Shown: positions 49,321-60,093 of the stretch, piece by piece | Position numbering within the stretch: the first letter of the stretch is position 1 | Layout: the number at the start of each line of letters is the position of its first letter | Source: Isoetes taiwanensis | Lineage: Eukaryota > Streptophyta > Lycopodiopsida > Isoetales > Isoetaceae | Reading direction: 5' to 3' | NCBI GenBank assembly: GCA_021234155.1 | Contig: JAJEKV010000063.1 | Span: 6,883,710-6,947,709 of the forward strand | DNA: 64,000 nucleotides | The notes under the pieces: model-generated | Databases searched by the model: none | Told to the model about the DNA's origin: nothing | What the model saw: only the letters and a program-made list of their open reading frames with translations | Program-made: the position numbers and the translations under genes

Positions 49321-50072
49321 TCAAGGATCTAAGGCCATGGGACCTAGTAGGTTAAATATATGGACGGTAACATCCATATTGGGATTAGAAGGCATTTCCA
49401 GATATTCTCGCTGAAAGGATTGCCCCGGTATTGAGCTAAGTGTCAAGGATTGGGAAGGAAATGCATAGGAGTAACTAAAATTATACACGATTGTTAACAG
49501 ACATCCAACATATTGAAACCACTTGGTGAGATTGATCTCCTCGCTAAGAAGGATTCATTGCTAGGATAATTGTTGACCATGTATAAATCTAGTACCTCCA
49601 AAAGAATAATCCAACCGAAAGAAAAGAAGTAATCTAACAAGTCCGGCCAACTTGTTACGATGACGTCAATTCGATTGGTAGGAATATTCCAAGAGTTTAA
49701 ATAACTAAGAAAGGGGGGATCTCTAGAATATAAAAAAATAATACATGTAAGGTACATCTAAAATAAGAATTATAGTAATCAAATAGTCTGTTGAGACAAA
49801 AGGAATTGTCATGATGATAAAACCTTGTGGTTTAGAATCGTTCTAACTAAGTAGGTAACCCATAACTATATTGAAATAAATGATAACATAATATGTGCAT
49901 CCATCTTAGATGGTTATATATGTCAGCTAAGGCTAGTAAATTAATGCGCTAAGTAAGAAGCGTATAACCTCTTAAGGGGAGAGAATAGATATGACGTTGT
50001 GTAACGCACCCAGTTTTTTTACCACTTACATCAACCAAGCTCATCTATGGCTTCTCCTTTCCCAAGCATCCC
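49321..50072. other. AT-rich, no feature seen
   Basis: No convincing exon, repeat or RNA. A minus-strand open frame of 87 codons at 49494-49757 has no recognisable motif. Confidence 0.4.
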
Positions 50073-52115
50073 ATGCAATTGGGTCCTTGGCTTCGACCCA
50101 TATCTTGTAAAACCTCTATTAGTTTCAACCATAGCTCGGAGAATGGAGGGGTGCGAATTAAGTCGAAGAAGCTGCCTCCATCCCCCACGGAAGCCGACCT
50201 TATGAAGGTAAAGAAGCTTGTTGCCTCTGCTCTTTACCTGCATTTTGGTCCTTGCAGGTACTTCCTTACTTGTGGAATGTAGCATGAGACCCTTGGATGG
50301 CGTCTATCAGTAGCACTGTGTTTCCTTATCGCAGGAAAGGTAAAACGGGAGCTGGTGAAGTCCCCAGAATATTTTAAAGCACATGTTTTACCTCTCCATT
50401 TGTGATTTCAGGCAACTGGATTTGCAGGTCCTCTTTTATTCAAGCAATCTATAGATTTGCTTTCAGGAACATCTCAATTTGTGGTTTCAAAGCCTCAGGT
50501 TCAGCTTGCAGTGCTGATGTTGGTGTGCTCTGCGCTCAGCAAGGTTAGTACATTATGCATTTTCCTAATTTTCAGAATCTTAAGCCTAGAAATTTTTAGT
50601 AAGCTCTTCTGGTTTAAAACCTTTTTAGGGTAAAAGCATGTTAGGGTGTACCACTTTTGGAACCTGCAAAAGTACATACACTAGGTACTTCAAAACTGGG
50701 TACTTTCTCATTTTTCTTTTCATTAAAACTAATACAAAAATCCAAAATAAAAGTCAAGGACATGGTAATATTCAAAGTTAAGATAAAGATAATGCTATCG
50801 GAGACTAATATATATATAAAAAGCTCTAAAACATACCTTATATTGAGATATTATATAGGTACCCAGTACCCAGTCCTGGCTACCTTTTTAGGTACCTTTT
50901 TAGTCACTAAATAATACTTTTTAAGGGACACCCTAACATGCTTTTACCCTTTAGTCACTATGTCTCTGAAAATTCAGAGACCCTGCAGGCTAGTACGTGA
51001 AAATAACATTGATGCATCTAAAAAGGGAAGGATACGATAATGATGCATTGGATGGTTAGTTACAGATCTTTACGGTAACTTAATACTATTAATCTTCTAG
51101 TTAGTTCATTAAGACTAGCCAATGAATTTATCGAGCAAAACACCTTGATTATCTAAAATGCCAAGGTGCTTTGCTGCACCAGAAACCTTTTACCACAGAC
51201 CCCAAGGGAGCTTCTCACGAAGATGCAATTTTACAAAGGTTACGCTCTTGACATTATTGCACTGCCCAGGGTATTTTATTATTCACTTAGCACACAAAGT
51301 GAGACATGGAATTGGTCAGTTCAGAGTCTCATTGAGAGGTTTTGCAACTAGGCTTAAAAATGAACGCTCAAAGAAGATTTGCAGTATGCATATGATTAAA
51401 TTTGAGTCTGAGGAGCCTTTATTTTCACCTTTGCTATATTTCAAGAAATACGGAAGTAGGTTTCATTGCCTCTTCCATGAATCTACCACCCTCCCAAAAC
51501 TGATTTTTGAGGACCAGAAATGCATCTATACCTTGTCAAAAGATTGCTTGTAGAGGAAATACGATAAAAAAACATGCTGGTCGAAGACTGACAAAGAAGT
51601 GACCTTACACAGAGGCATAGCACGTTCTTCCTCACTATCCGTAAGGGTATGCAAAGTCTCTAGAACGATAAAGCGGGCTGTAAAGTAAAAGCATTAACAG
51701 TCCTTCAAATGAGAGAATAAGACTCATACTTTGCACCAGCAGCTGGGAAAAGAACAAAGTGTTCTTAATTTTTAATGTTTTCGTTTGTTTCCATTTCTTG
51801 TGCACATCTAGCTACAATGTGCCCGAGCTGTAGGTGAACAATGTTCAATTACTCTCATAGATCCAAGCGATCTTTCTCAGACATCAATATAATATTTCTT
51901 TATTTCTATTTTTGCAGGCATTGAGTGCCAGCCTAAACAAATTACGTTACGTGGTTTTTGCCCCATTAGGTCATGCCACAGGTCGTCGAGTAGGAGTCGA
52001 GCTTCTTGAACATATATTAGGATTAGATCTTGCTTTTCATATGGACCGTAAGACTGGTGCGCTTTCACGTACGCTTTCACTCGTGCACAGCGGTGTTGTG
52101 AGCATTTTCCGCACA
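50073..52115 (+). pseudogene. ABC half-transporter, ABCB7/ATM-like, 5' part, disrupted
   Basis: ATM/ABCB7-type half transporters sit in the mitochondrial inner membrane and export sulfur compounds needed for cytosolic Fe-S protein assembly. Four exons are visible. Exon 1 ends at 50207 (SPTEADLMK, Ser-rich start). Exon 2 is 50258-50339 (VLPYLW, then in another frame LGWRLSVALCFLIAGK). Exon 3 is 50412-50543 (ATGFAGPLLFKQSIDLLSG, then LAVLMLVCSALSK). Exon 4 starts at 51918 (KLRYVVFAPLGHATGRRVG, ELLEHILGLDLAFHMDRK, TGALSRTL). These match the first membrane helices and the conserved arginine-rich loop before the R-G-x-R motif. Exon 2 is 82 nt and needs a one-base correction near 50281 to stay in frame. 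Intron 1 would be only 50 nt. A transposon interrupts exon 4 at 52115, and no nucleotide-binding domain follows in the window. Confidence 0.75.
50628..50949 (+). mobile_element. 322-bp MITE with GGGTAAAAGCATG terminal inverted repeats, copy 1
   Basis: Terminal inverted repeats of 22 bp are perfect, beginning GGGTAAAAGCATG at 50628 and ending CATGCTTTTACCC at 50949. TTTA flanks both sides (50624-50627 and 50950-50953), a 4-bp target duplication. The ends are rich in GGTACTT and AAGTACC, so the element folds back further. It lies in the third intron of the ABC transporter remnant. It has no coding capacity. A second copy of the same length is at 60094-60415. Confidence 0.9.
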
Positions 52116-52131
52116 CACAAGGCACCCAAAA

Positions 52132-52625
52132 GTTTAACCACTATAATAAACCACTGATAAACCACTATAGATGTGGCTTTTTATGATAAAAATTTCATTC
52201 TTAATAAAAACCACATAACATAGTGGTTTTTATAACTAGTATGTGGTTATTTATGTTGGTTTTTTGTTATAGCGTGGCTTTTGAAAACCAAAGTTAGTTT
52301 ATTTTATGGTTTCTAATATCAATGGTGGTCATTTATGTTGGTTTTCTAATGTACCATGGTTATTACTTTGTTATTGGTTTGTAGCATGGTTTTTCAACAC
52401 CACTTTAAATATGGTAATGGTTGTTTATGTTGGTTTTCTATTGACACAAAGTTGAAGTACTTTATGGTGTGGTTTTTTAACCAATTTAAATGCCATGGTG
52501 GTTATTCATGCTAGTTTTCTATTATCACAATTTATGTTATAAAATGGTTGTGGTTTATAGCATAGTTTCAATACTGAGCTAATCGTCATGGCGATTGTTC
52601 ATAAATATCACCTAAAAAGATGTGG
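52132..52625. repeat. Left subterminal repeats of the CACTA element
   Basis: Imperfect units of about 80-95 bp carry TTTATGTTGGTTTTCTA at about 52253, 52337, 52427, with a decayed one near 52505. They are mixed with ATGGTGGTT and GTGGTTTTT motifs. Confidence 0.7.
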
Positions 52626-53999
52626 CTATCCGTAGTGCAAAACCAACACAGAATTGAATTGAATGTTTTTTATCGTCCACGGAGACCAATCGGATAGTGG
52701 TGCAGTTTTGAATTCACACTTCTATATTAACTAAGATTTATCATGGTTTCCATTTTTCAATATCAATTTAGTATCTTATGGCCAAGTATGTACTGAGAAG
52801 TAAAATATCATGCTATAACGATCTTCGAAAGATGGGAATTATTCTCGAGATGTCTTCATCTTCATACTTGACTTAGAAAATGTTCAACATAATACCTGAA
52901 CTCCAAATATCTTGAGAGAATACGGTCTTCCAACAATAGATAATAGCTTTAACATCATTTGGTCTTCAAAGATTTTGGGGTTTGAATAACTTCTGGAGGA
53001 ATAAATATATGGGATATCCATCTCTTGCATAAAGCCTTATCTTCAATTTCATAATGGGATAATATCTTCAAAAATATTATGTTCCATGTGATGCTAGGAT
53101 TTGGTCTTCAAAAAGCTATCTTCAATAATACACAAATGTATGTTGGAGAAAAGCATATCTTCACAAAACAATATATAAGGAAATCATTTTTGAAGAATTG
53201 CGATAGTTGAATTTGGATTTAAAAAATGTTGAGATCTGCAGAATCGAACCCTTGACTACCCATGTAAGAACAAATTGCCTTTACAACTAGGCTATTTGCC
53301 TAATGCCTTCTCAATGTATAAACTTTTTATCTCTAAAACGATTTATCTTTCTTTCCATTTCTTTTTGTTTCTACTTTTTCTCCGTGCGATGCTGGCCGTT
53401 ATGTTAGGATATGGCGGATTAGGGTTGGAGCAAGATTTGGAAGACTATAGACGAAGCAATGGCATTAAGATTTATTTTGCACAGGATGTGGATAATTTGT
53501 ATCGCACAGAGATATATACAAGCATTTGTTTATGAGAATATGGATGCTGAATGAACCTTACAGTTTTCTTCTTCTGTTTACAGTAGGAATCCACAACAAG
53601 ATTTAAGCATTCGCAGGCATTCTGATCAAGCTTTACTGGCCAGGCAAAGGAAGAACAGATCGTATTGGCAACCTCTATTACAAAGGTAACATAGCCTCTG
53701 CTGCTCCATTCCTCTCTTCATTCTAGCTCTAAAACAATCCGTTACACAGGGCCCTTGGCAATTTTTGGCATATACGGGGCTGGAGACGAAATCAATGGAG
53801 CAGATCCAACAATGTTTTTTCTGCAAATGGCTATAAGGGCGATAAGCCTCACCTTTGGCAAATATATTCCACTGTAAATGGGCCTCATTTTGCGATGCAG
53901 CTATGTTGGGCTTGCTAATTGAGCTGCAATTCTACCTCCAGGTTCTCCCTACTGCTGCTGTTGTTGCCTAAGGTTTTTGCAATTGTGGTCAAAATCTGC
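52626..53999. other. Interior of the CACTA element, possible captured fragments
   Basis: A plus-strand frame at 53275-53535 reads MLGYGGLGLEQDLEDYRRSN near 53401 and then stops; its origin is unknown. A minus-strand frame at 53626-53826 contains several Cys residues (WICSIDF, YLCNRGCQYDLFFLC) without a clear finger pattern. No transposase motif. Confidence 0.35.
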
Positions 54000-54740
54000 T
54001 TCATTGGTGCAAAGTGGAAGGGTGGCACATAAGGTGACATGGCACTATAAATGATGAGGTGGCACCAAAAAAGAGCAAGGAATTTTTTTTGGGGGGGGGG
54101 AGAAAATGACTACATGCAAGACTTATTGGAGATGATGTGGCATGAGTACGGTGAGGTGGCAAAATATGAAGGGGTGAAAAAAATGAAGAATGTACATAGA
54201 CAATTTAGCAACTTCTTAAAAAGCATATTTCTCCGTGGTGACATGTTATTTCTTTGGATGATGTGGCATGTCACATCATGACGAAGCAATTTATGAACTT
54301 TAAATAGAAATGACTAGACCAATTGTCTGAAAAAGGTTTTTCATTTTAGTGAGATAAGTAGGGTTTTTTTTTTCGTGCCCTAAATTCCCTTGCCAATCCC
54401 TTATGAAATGTTGAAAGTTGTTCTTCCTTGTAAAAATGCTTCGTCATCATGTCCACATCATCTATACCTTGCCATGTCGCTCAAACATTGCCATACCAAC
54501 CCATGTAAGACCAAGGTTGTACTTCATTTTTTGTTGTCTTGCTTGCTTGGCATGACATGTCACCTACTTGGAGTGCCCCATCATCATACTCCATGCATTT
54601 TTTTGTAAATTTTATTTTTCCCAGTTATCTTGTAGAAATTGCAAAAATAATGCTTTGTTGAATCATCATGCCACTTTTGCCATGTCATGACCACAATTTG
54701 GCAACTCATTAGCACATGTCACATTTTCGCATATTGGTTT
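54000..54740. repeat. Imperfect inverted-repeat region with TGATGTGGCA motifs
   Basis: GAGGTGGCAC, GATGTGGCATGAG and the self-complementary ATGATGTGGCATGTCACATCAT-type segment (about 54258-54280) occur left of centre. Complementary phrases CCACATCATC, CATGTCACC and TGCCATGTCATG occur at 54450-54720. The region can fold on itself, as in foldback elements. Confidence 0.5.
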
Positions 54741-55093
54741 GCCTTGAAACTCTTTTGAAAAATCCACACTCTTTTGTTCTAATTTGTCAAGTACTGTAAG
54801 CATCTAAAGTTTAGGTATAAGTATATCAAAACTTAAAGCATGTAAAGTTGAAGTGCATTTGAAATCTTTTGACTAGATAAAATTAGGCAATGCCACTAGC
54901 CGTACACACGAGGAGAGAAAAAAGTTTGAATAACATAATGTTCGAGTAGAGGCCATTTCAGGCAATTTCGAACTCAGATTGTTTCCTGTAATCTAACTTG
55001 TGTGTGCCTGTGAGCAGAGAAGGAAACTATGTGATGGAGGAAGCAAACACGGCAAAAACACCCTAAAATATCTTCTACCCCAAACATGACATT

Positions 55094-55198
55094 GGTTAAT
55101 CAGCGTAGGCAAGCCCTTACATAGGGCTCAGGTATGGCTCGCCTACAGAGCTCGTCACATCCTTACCCTGCATAAGGGCCTGCCTGCACTGATTATCC
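55094..55198. mobile_element. 105-bp foldback (MITE-like hairpin)
   Basis: GGTTAATCAGCGTAGGCAAG at 55094 pairs with the reverse complement of the segment ending GATTATCC at 55198, followed on each arm by CCCTTACATAGGG and CCCTTATGCAGG. The arms are about 35 nt with a few mismatches. It could be a small inverted-repeat transposon. No target duplication was identified. Confidence 0.6.
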
Positions 55199-55293
55199 CT
55201 AACAAAATGAATTTTGGGCAAGCAAATTGAGGCTCTCAATAAGTAATAAACATTAACACAAGGTTTGCAATTTTTAAAGGTAGGGGAGGTTTT

Positions 55294-55803
55294 TTAGTTG
55301 TTTGGGTTAGTGTAGTTGTAGAGGTCTAATTTAGGAAGCATGCGCTTCCATTTTTGGAAGCGTTGAATGAACATAGCTGCGGCGACAAATAGGGCTGCAT
55401 TAGCATTGGACGAACAGTGCAAAGCCATGGCCGAAGAAGATTCTTGAACATGTTTCTTGAGAGGAATTTGAGGCACTTGAAAGGGGGCTTTTGGTCTATA
55501 GATGTGATTCAGGGTCATAGCCATAAGTCCGCTTAAATGGGATTCACGACCTTGAAGCTCTGAGCTGGCATCAAGAGTCTGTTGTACCTGTCCTTGGAGT
55601 TTATTGCTGCTGATTCTACCTTCAAATTCCACTGTTGGTTTATGATTCGTTATGATTCTTCCAAAGCTCTGTGAAGCGAAGGGCCAAAGCATGGGGTTTT
55701 GATGATGCGCCTCCCTATTGCTATTGCTGATGATTCCAATGTTTGTTATGTGCAGCATGCATTGCAAATGTACGATGGATTTTGTGTATTTGTTGTGTGC
55801 CAA
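55294..55803 (-). CDS. 169-codon ORF inside the CACTA element, function unknown
   Basis: The longest open frame in the element, from ATG at 55803 to a stop at 55294. The product is rich in Ser, Gln, Asn and His, with segments such as GRISSNKLQGQVQQTL and NANAALFVAAAMFIQRFQKW near the C terminus, the latter a possible amphipathic helix. No family was recognised. It could be a captured gene piece or a chance frame. It lies between a foldback (55094-55198) and a GC-rich patch (about 55960-56050). Confidence 0.3.
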   Translation of the reverse strand: MAHNKYTKSIVHLQCMLHITNIGIISNSNREAHHQNPMLWPFASQSFGRIITNHKPTVEFEGRISSNKLQGQVQQTLDASSELQGRESHLSGLMAMTLNHIYRPKAPFQVPQIPLKKHVQESSSAMALHCSSNANAALFVAAAMFIQRFQKWKRMLPKLDLYNYTNPNN

Positions 55804-55939
55804 TGGTCGAGATGCATTTTATTTTCTTCAATGGTCAACAAGTAAAAAATGACATTGTATCAAGAACTTTAATTTCAAATTATCCCGCTCTCCCAACTAA
55901 TGAGCGGGATATAATTCAAATTGTCTTTATTTTCGATTT

Positions 55940-57270
55940 GTCTCTACCCTAACCCTCACGACTCCGGCGCCCTGGCTACAACTCCGCCGACCTGCGTCCA
56001 GCGCTCCCTGCGGCCAGAGGAGCGCTCCGCCGACCTGCGTCCGCTGTTTTCATGAAGCTCTGGTTCAACATAGAACCGTTCCCCTTTCTGGTATCAAAAT
56101 GCCGCTTTGCTTTTGTTTTTGGATTTTGGATTCATAACGAAGTAACTGGATCGACGGTTAGGGTTTCAAGCACCTAGGGCGGCCGCCCGTTGCACTGCAG
56201 CTCCTTCTCCGGTGGGTGTGTGGCTGAAAGAGCAGCTTAACTACTGCCTGCTATTTCGAATCCATGGCTGCAGATCCCTGGACGGATTTTCGTCTTGTTT
56301 TGGTTCAGTTTCGTGCAGCAAGGGTGCAGCTCTGTAGTATGGCCGCCACTTACAATGCTTCTCTCTTATTGCAGCAAATCATGACTGGTAAAGATTTTTG
56401 CCCTGTTCTCTCTGATGTGATTTGAGGATAGTTAGGCAACTAGCATTGTTGGTTCTTAATAGATGTTGGACGTCTTAGGGCCTTTGCTTCTGTGCTCAAG
56501 CTCTGTCCCGCCTCTTTTCTTTTTCTGGCACAGTGCTAGAGTTCTGTCATGCCTTGATGCCATTTTGTTTTTTAACCCATCTACTATTTATCCCAGGTGC
56601 CAAAGTGATCCTTGTATGCAAGGAAAGTGGCAAGGTTGTATCTTTGACCCATGAAAACAGCAACAAGAACGGCATTTTTTAAGCTCAAAACAATGCAGAA
56701 TAATGTTGATTCATAGTGCAAGACTGCCCAACATCAACAAAAATATTGCGGAGTTGATGTCTTAGGAAGAGGACTTTCTCTTCAACACATGAGCTCATAT
56801 ACACGTTGGACTTTGTCCCTGTTCTATTCTGTTTTAGAAGCATAAGTCATTTGTACTTCTGCTTCCATATTTTTTCACTTTCACTAATCTGATTGTTTTT
56901 GCATTGCAGACATGTAAGCCATTGTTTTTAAAACGTAAAGCCTATTGTAATTTGGAGTATATTGCAGATTGTTCTTTGTTATAATCTGCAACATTACAGT
57001 TGCATAGTACATTGCTCTGTTTGAAATTGTAAAGTTTCGATTTTATGAGAATAAGATATGCTTTAGAATTGAACATTATGTGATTATGTGATTGTATACT
57101 TTGAAATTCAAATCGAAAATGAAACTTTTTTAGACAATGCAAAAGTTCCTTTGTTTAGAATTGCAATGTTATTCCCTTTTTTGTGACAACAAAAAACCTT
57201 TTTCTTTCAATTAGACACATTGTTAATTCAAAAATATTCTAAAAAACATGTGTTGAAATAACATGTGGAT
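55940..57270. other. Interior of the CACTA element with a GC-rich patch, no gene assigned
   Basis: The segment 55965-56050 is GC-rich and repeats GCTCCGCCGACCTGCGTCC with a near-copy 40-60 bp earlier. The region around 56150-56290 has exon-like composition and resembles the first-exon surroundings of a plant gene, but no product can be named. The rest is AT-rich. Confidence 0.35.
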
Positions 57271-57956
57271 AAGTAAATACAAACCATGCTAAAAAAACCT
57301 ATATATAAAGACCATGCATTGTTTTTACGTGAAGGCCACATCTAAAAACTATGCGATGTTTTTTATTTTGTAGCAAAAAGCACACATCAACTTATGCATT
57401 GTTTTTCTTTAAAAACCACGGTGAAAACTACACATAAAAATTACGCGTTGTTTTTGTCTAAAAACCATGCATGAAAACTACGTGTTTTTTGGGTGTGAAA
57501 AACTACATAAAAAACTACTGTTGTTTCTAGCATTTTCGGAATAATAATATGGGTGGTCTTTGAGTGTTGTTTTCTTGCAAAAACAATAGCAAAAAACTAC
57601 ATATAGAGCAAATTTTGGGGTTGTAGTGCAATAACCAACCACACTATAGAATCACATGAATAGAGCAGCATATTAAACCACATCCGCACCATCGTGTTAT
57701 ACCATAGGGACTAACCATACCCTTAAAACACTATAATATACCATATAAATTTACCAACATGTTATACCACTTTGACAAACTCTACAAGGAAGCCATTAGC
57801 AATTACCATACCATAACACCACCCTAACAAACCTTACAAAAGAACCCATTAGTTTAGCCTCATATGGTTTTTAATGATATCAACCCACAAACATGTATTG
57901 GTTTTGTAGAATGGTTTTCTAGTCACAACCATGGGAAAAACCATGTAGTGTTTTAA
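57271..57956. repeat. Right subterminal repeats of the CACTA element
   Basis: Many variants of AAAACCATG, AAAACTACGTG and ACATATAAAA, with ACCATACC and ACCACAC phrases towards the end. The composition is the complement of the left subterminal region (GGTTTTC, GTGGTT). Confidence 0.65.
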
Positions 57957-57972
57957 TTTTGGGTGCCTTGTG

Positions 57973-58160
57973 ACAGTTGGTAACTATTTACTTTTTCAGC
58001 TCAAAATCACCGACTTTGCAATGATCACATGTTTTGTCCTTCTTCAATGCACAACATTAAAGGCGTTTTCACCTTTCACTAGACAGTGGATATATTGTCT
58101 CTGTAGGGCATATTCCAATTTTATCATGGTCCATTATTCCAGTGTAAATGTTGCATAATT
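57973..58160 (+). pseudogene. Possible continuation of the ABC transporter exon beyond the transposon
   Basis: If the transposon and one ACA copy are removed, the exon-4 frame (SGVVSIFRT) continues open without a stop for about 60 codons (VGNYLLFQLKITDF...) to 58158. The first residues suit an ABCB loop and membrane segment, but conservation fades after FR. This may be a real exon end followed by intron. No nucleotide-binding domain motifs (Walker A, LSGGQ) follow in the window. Confidence 0.4.
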
Positions 58161-58321
58161 TGGGAAAACCAGAATAAACTTACGATATCCGTACGGATGC
58201 TAGGATCATACCTTCAGGAGGTCATGGACATGCGAGATCAGCTATGTCCTCGGGCACGCACTTGACATGTACATACACATTTATTTCATGATGATGTATA
58301 CTTGTACAGTTTGACAGCATT

Positions 58322-58392
58322 CTTATTACTGCCACGGTTTTTCCCTCGAAAACCCTTCGGGGTGGGGGTTTTTTAACCCGGACAGTAATAAG
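58322..58392 (+). repeat. 71-bp foldback with 10-bp inverted ends, copia LTR-like
   Basis: CTTATTACTG at 58322 and CAGTAATAAG ending at 58392 are perfect inverted repeats. Inside are GGTTTTTCCCTCGAAAACCC, ACCCTTCGGGGT (a UUCG-type hairpin) and GGGTTTTTTAACCC. The related copy at 41405-41470 has CCC-GAAA-GGG at the same place. A TATTCTATTCTATTCTAAT tail follows at about 58452-58472. Resembles the R/U5 part of plant copia LTRs. Confidence 0.55.
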
Positions 58393-58536
58393 TTTGTTGT
58401 GCTCCTTCTGGGTCCCATAGGCCGATTGGCCTCAGTGGACGATAAAAAAACTATTCTATTCTATTCTAATAAGTCTACATCATGTATTTGAAAGATATTT
58501 TCATGCTAATTACGTTGGTTGTGTTATGCAATGAAA

Positions 58537-58594
58537 CATATTTGGTAGGTAGTTTTTCAACATAAATCATATTTGGTAGGTAGTTTTTCAACAT
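58537..58594. repeat. 31-bp tandem duplication
   Basis: CATATTTGGTAGGTAG followed by TTTTTCAACAT occurs twice with 31-bp spacing. Confidence 0.85.
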
Positions 58595-58682
58595 CCTTCT
58601 GACTAATACTTCTCTTCTTACCTGCAGTATTTATATTTCTGCCCACAGTCATAGAGCTAGTTATTGTTTGTATATTGTTGAC

Positions 58683-59392
58683 AAAACAAGTCAGCAATAT
58701 CTTTAAGTTTAGCTTTCTTCAGCGGATTCTTGAGCACAATATGCGGATTTAGTGGGAGCTCTGCTATTTTATGTCACCCTCTCCTATCCCAGCTAGGAGG
58801 TGGTGTGGGATTTAGAGAAAGCTTAGTGAAATGAGGTCAGGAACAAGCAGGATATCTATTAGCCACTTGATACGGGAGGATTAAGTGGTGTTGCAGCTGG
58901 TAAGAGCATTAAGGGAGACGAAAACCCAAGCAAGTGAGTGGATAAGTGCAAGAGATGTGGACCACCCATTTATTTGGGGAGGGCCTTAGAGGCATATGGG
59001 TTGGAGAAGACGGTGAGGGCTGTTGTGCCCTCCCTCTAGTATCCTGATGCATATGTGATTGCAGGTTCTAGTTAACGCGTGGAAGGAAGCTTTCTTTGTA
59101 CTTGCCTCATCTACTTGTATCTCCGGGGTGGAACATTAGGTGGTGTCGTCTTCAGTCTGTCACATGATATCTTGCTTCCAATGATTTTTATGGAGCTTTG
59201 CTATTTTCTGTTCGCGCATCTGGGTTCATAGTGTGGGATTGCTATATTTGATCCATTAAGGGATCTGAGCATGTGTGCTGACATGTGTAGGTTATCTGGC
59301 TATCACAGAGCCTTGAATAAATGTATTTATTACATATTATTAATAAATATAAAAATATCTTGCCCTCAAAAAAAAAAAAAAACAAGTCAGCA
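58683..59392 (+). mobile_element. Poly(A)-tailed retro-insertion with 14-bp target duplication
   Basis: AAAACAAGTCAGCA stands at 58683-58696 and again at 59379-59392, the second directly after a run of A that follows CTTGCCCTC. AATAAATG and AATAAATAT polyadenylation-like signals precede the tail. The insert of about 680 bp has no open frame. The structure is that of a 5'-truncated LINE, a SINE or a processed transcript integrated by target-primed reverse transcription. Which of these is not decidable from sequence alone; the 3' end resembles plant L1-type elements. Confidence 0.8.
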
Positions 59393-60093
59393 TGGGTGTT
59401 GCGGGAAATGTGGTAGTCAGTGTTATTTAATGGAGTCAATGCCTGTGGGTTTCTTTATGGATTGTTTCGTAGTTGTTTTTATTTCTAGTACTATGGCCTT
59501 TCTTGTAGTTGTTTCTTTGAATAACAAGCATGTTGACAACTAGTATTGTCCTAGCCAACACAATTTTCTAAAGTTTACTCTTTTTCTCAAGAAATCCCTG
59601 TAGTTCTAGTGTCACTGGAAAAGCTTTCTCTTCTAATGCATTCCTTTTTTCCATCTCCGAAAGATAAGAATTGGACGAGTTTTATATTAAATGCACGAGG
59701 TGACATATGTTCTTAGTAGCATACTTCGCATTGATGTTACCCATGGATTTATCATATGTTGTGTAACTTGTATTTGTGAGCCCGTGCATGAGACAGTCTG
59801 TCATAAGAATTATGTAGTCGATGGCACTATGATATAGAAATAAGTATTAAATTCTTAAATGGGGCTAGCATGCTTTTAAAAGAAAATAGGGATACTGGTG
59901 GTTGGATGACCAATTTATTTTTTAACTTTTGGTATACGAAAATGGAACTTTCGAAAATCTTGGAAAGGGCATGTTTTTTTTTAAAATATCCCAGACATGA
60001 CGAGCTTAAAAAATATGTTGGAATCGAATAAAAGTTGTAAAACGTTATTTTGAAGATTAATTTTCAATATTGGTTAGGTTAAAGCACGTCAAT
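59393..60093. other. No gene seen
   Basis: AT-rich intergenic DNA between the retro-insertion and the second MITE, without recognisable motifs. Confidence 0.4.

Larger units (their letters stand above)
52116..57972. mobile_element. Complete 5.86-kb CACTA-type transposon, non-autonomous
   Basis: A perfect 16-bp terminal inverted repeat, CACAAGGCACCCAAAA, starts at 52116; its reverse complement ends at 57972. The trinucleotide ACA flanks both sides (52113-52115 and 57973-57975), the 3-bp duplication expected for CACTA transposition. About 500-700 bp inside each end are filled with variants of TATGTTGGTTTTCTA and GTGGTTT (left) or AAAACCATG and AAAACTAC (right), typical subterminal repeats. No TNP2 transposase motif was seen in the interior, so mobility would need a transposase from elsewhere. 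It sits in exon 4 of the ABC transporter remnant. Confidence 0.92.
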
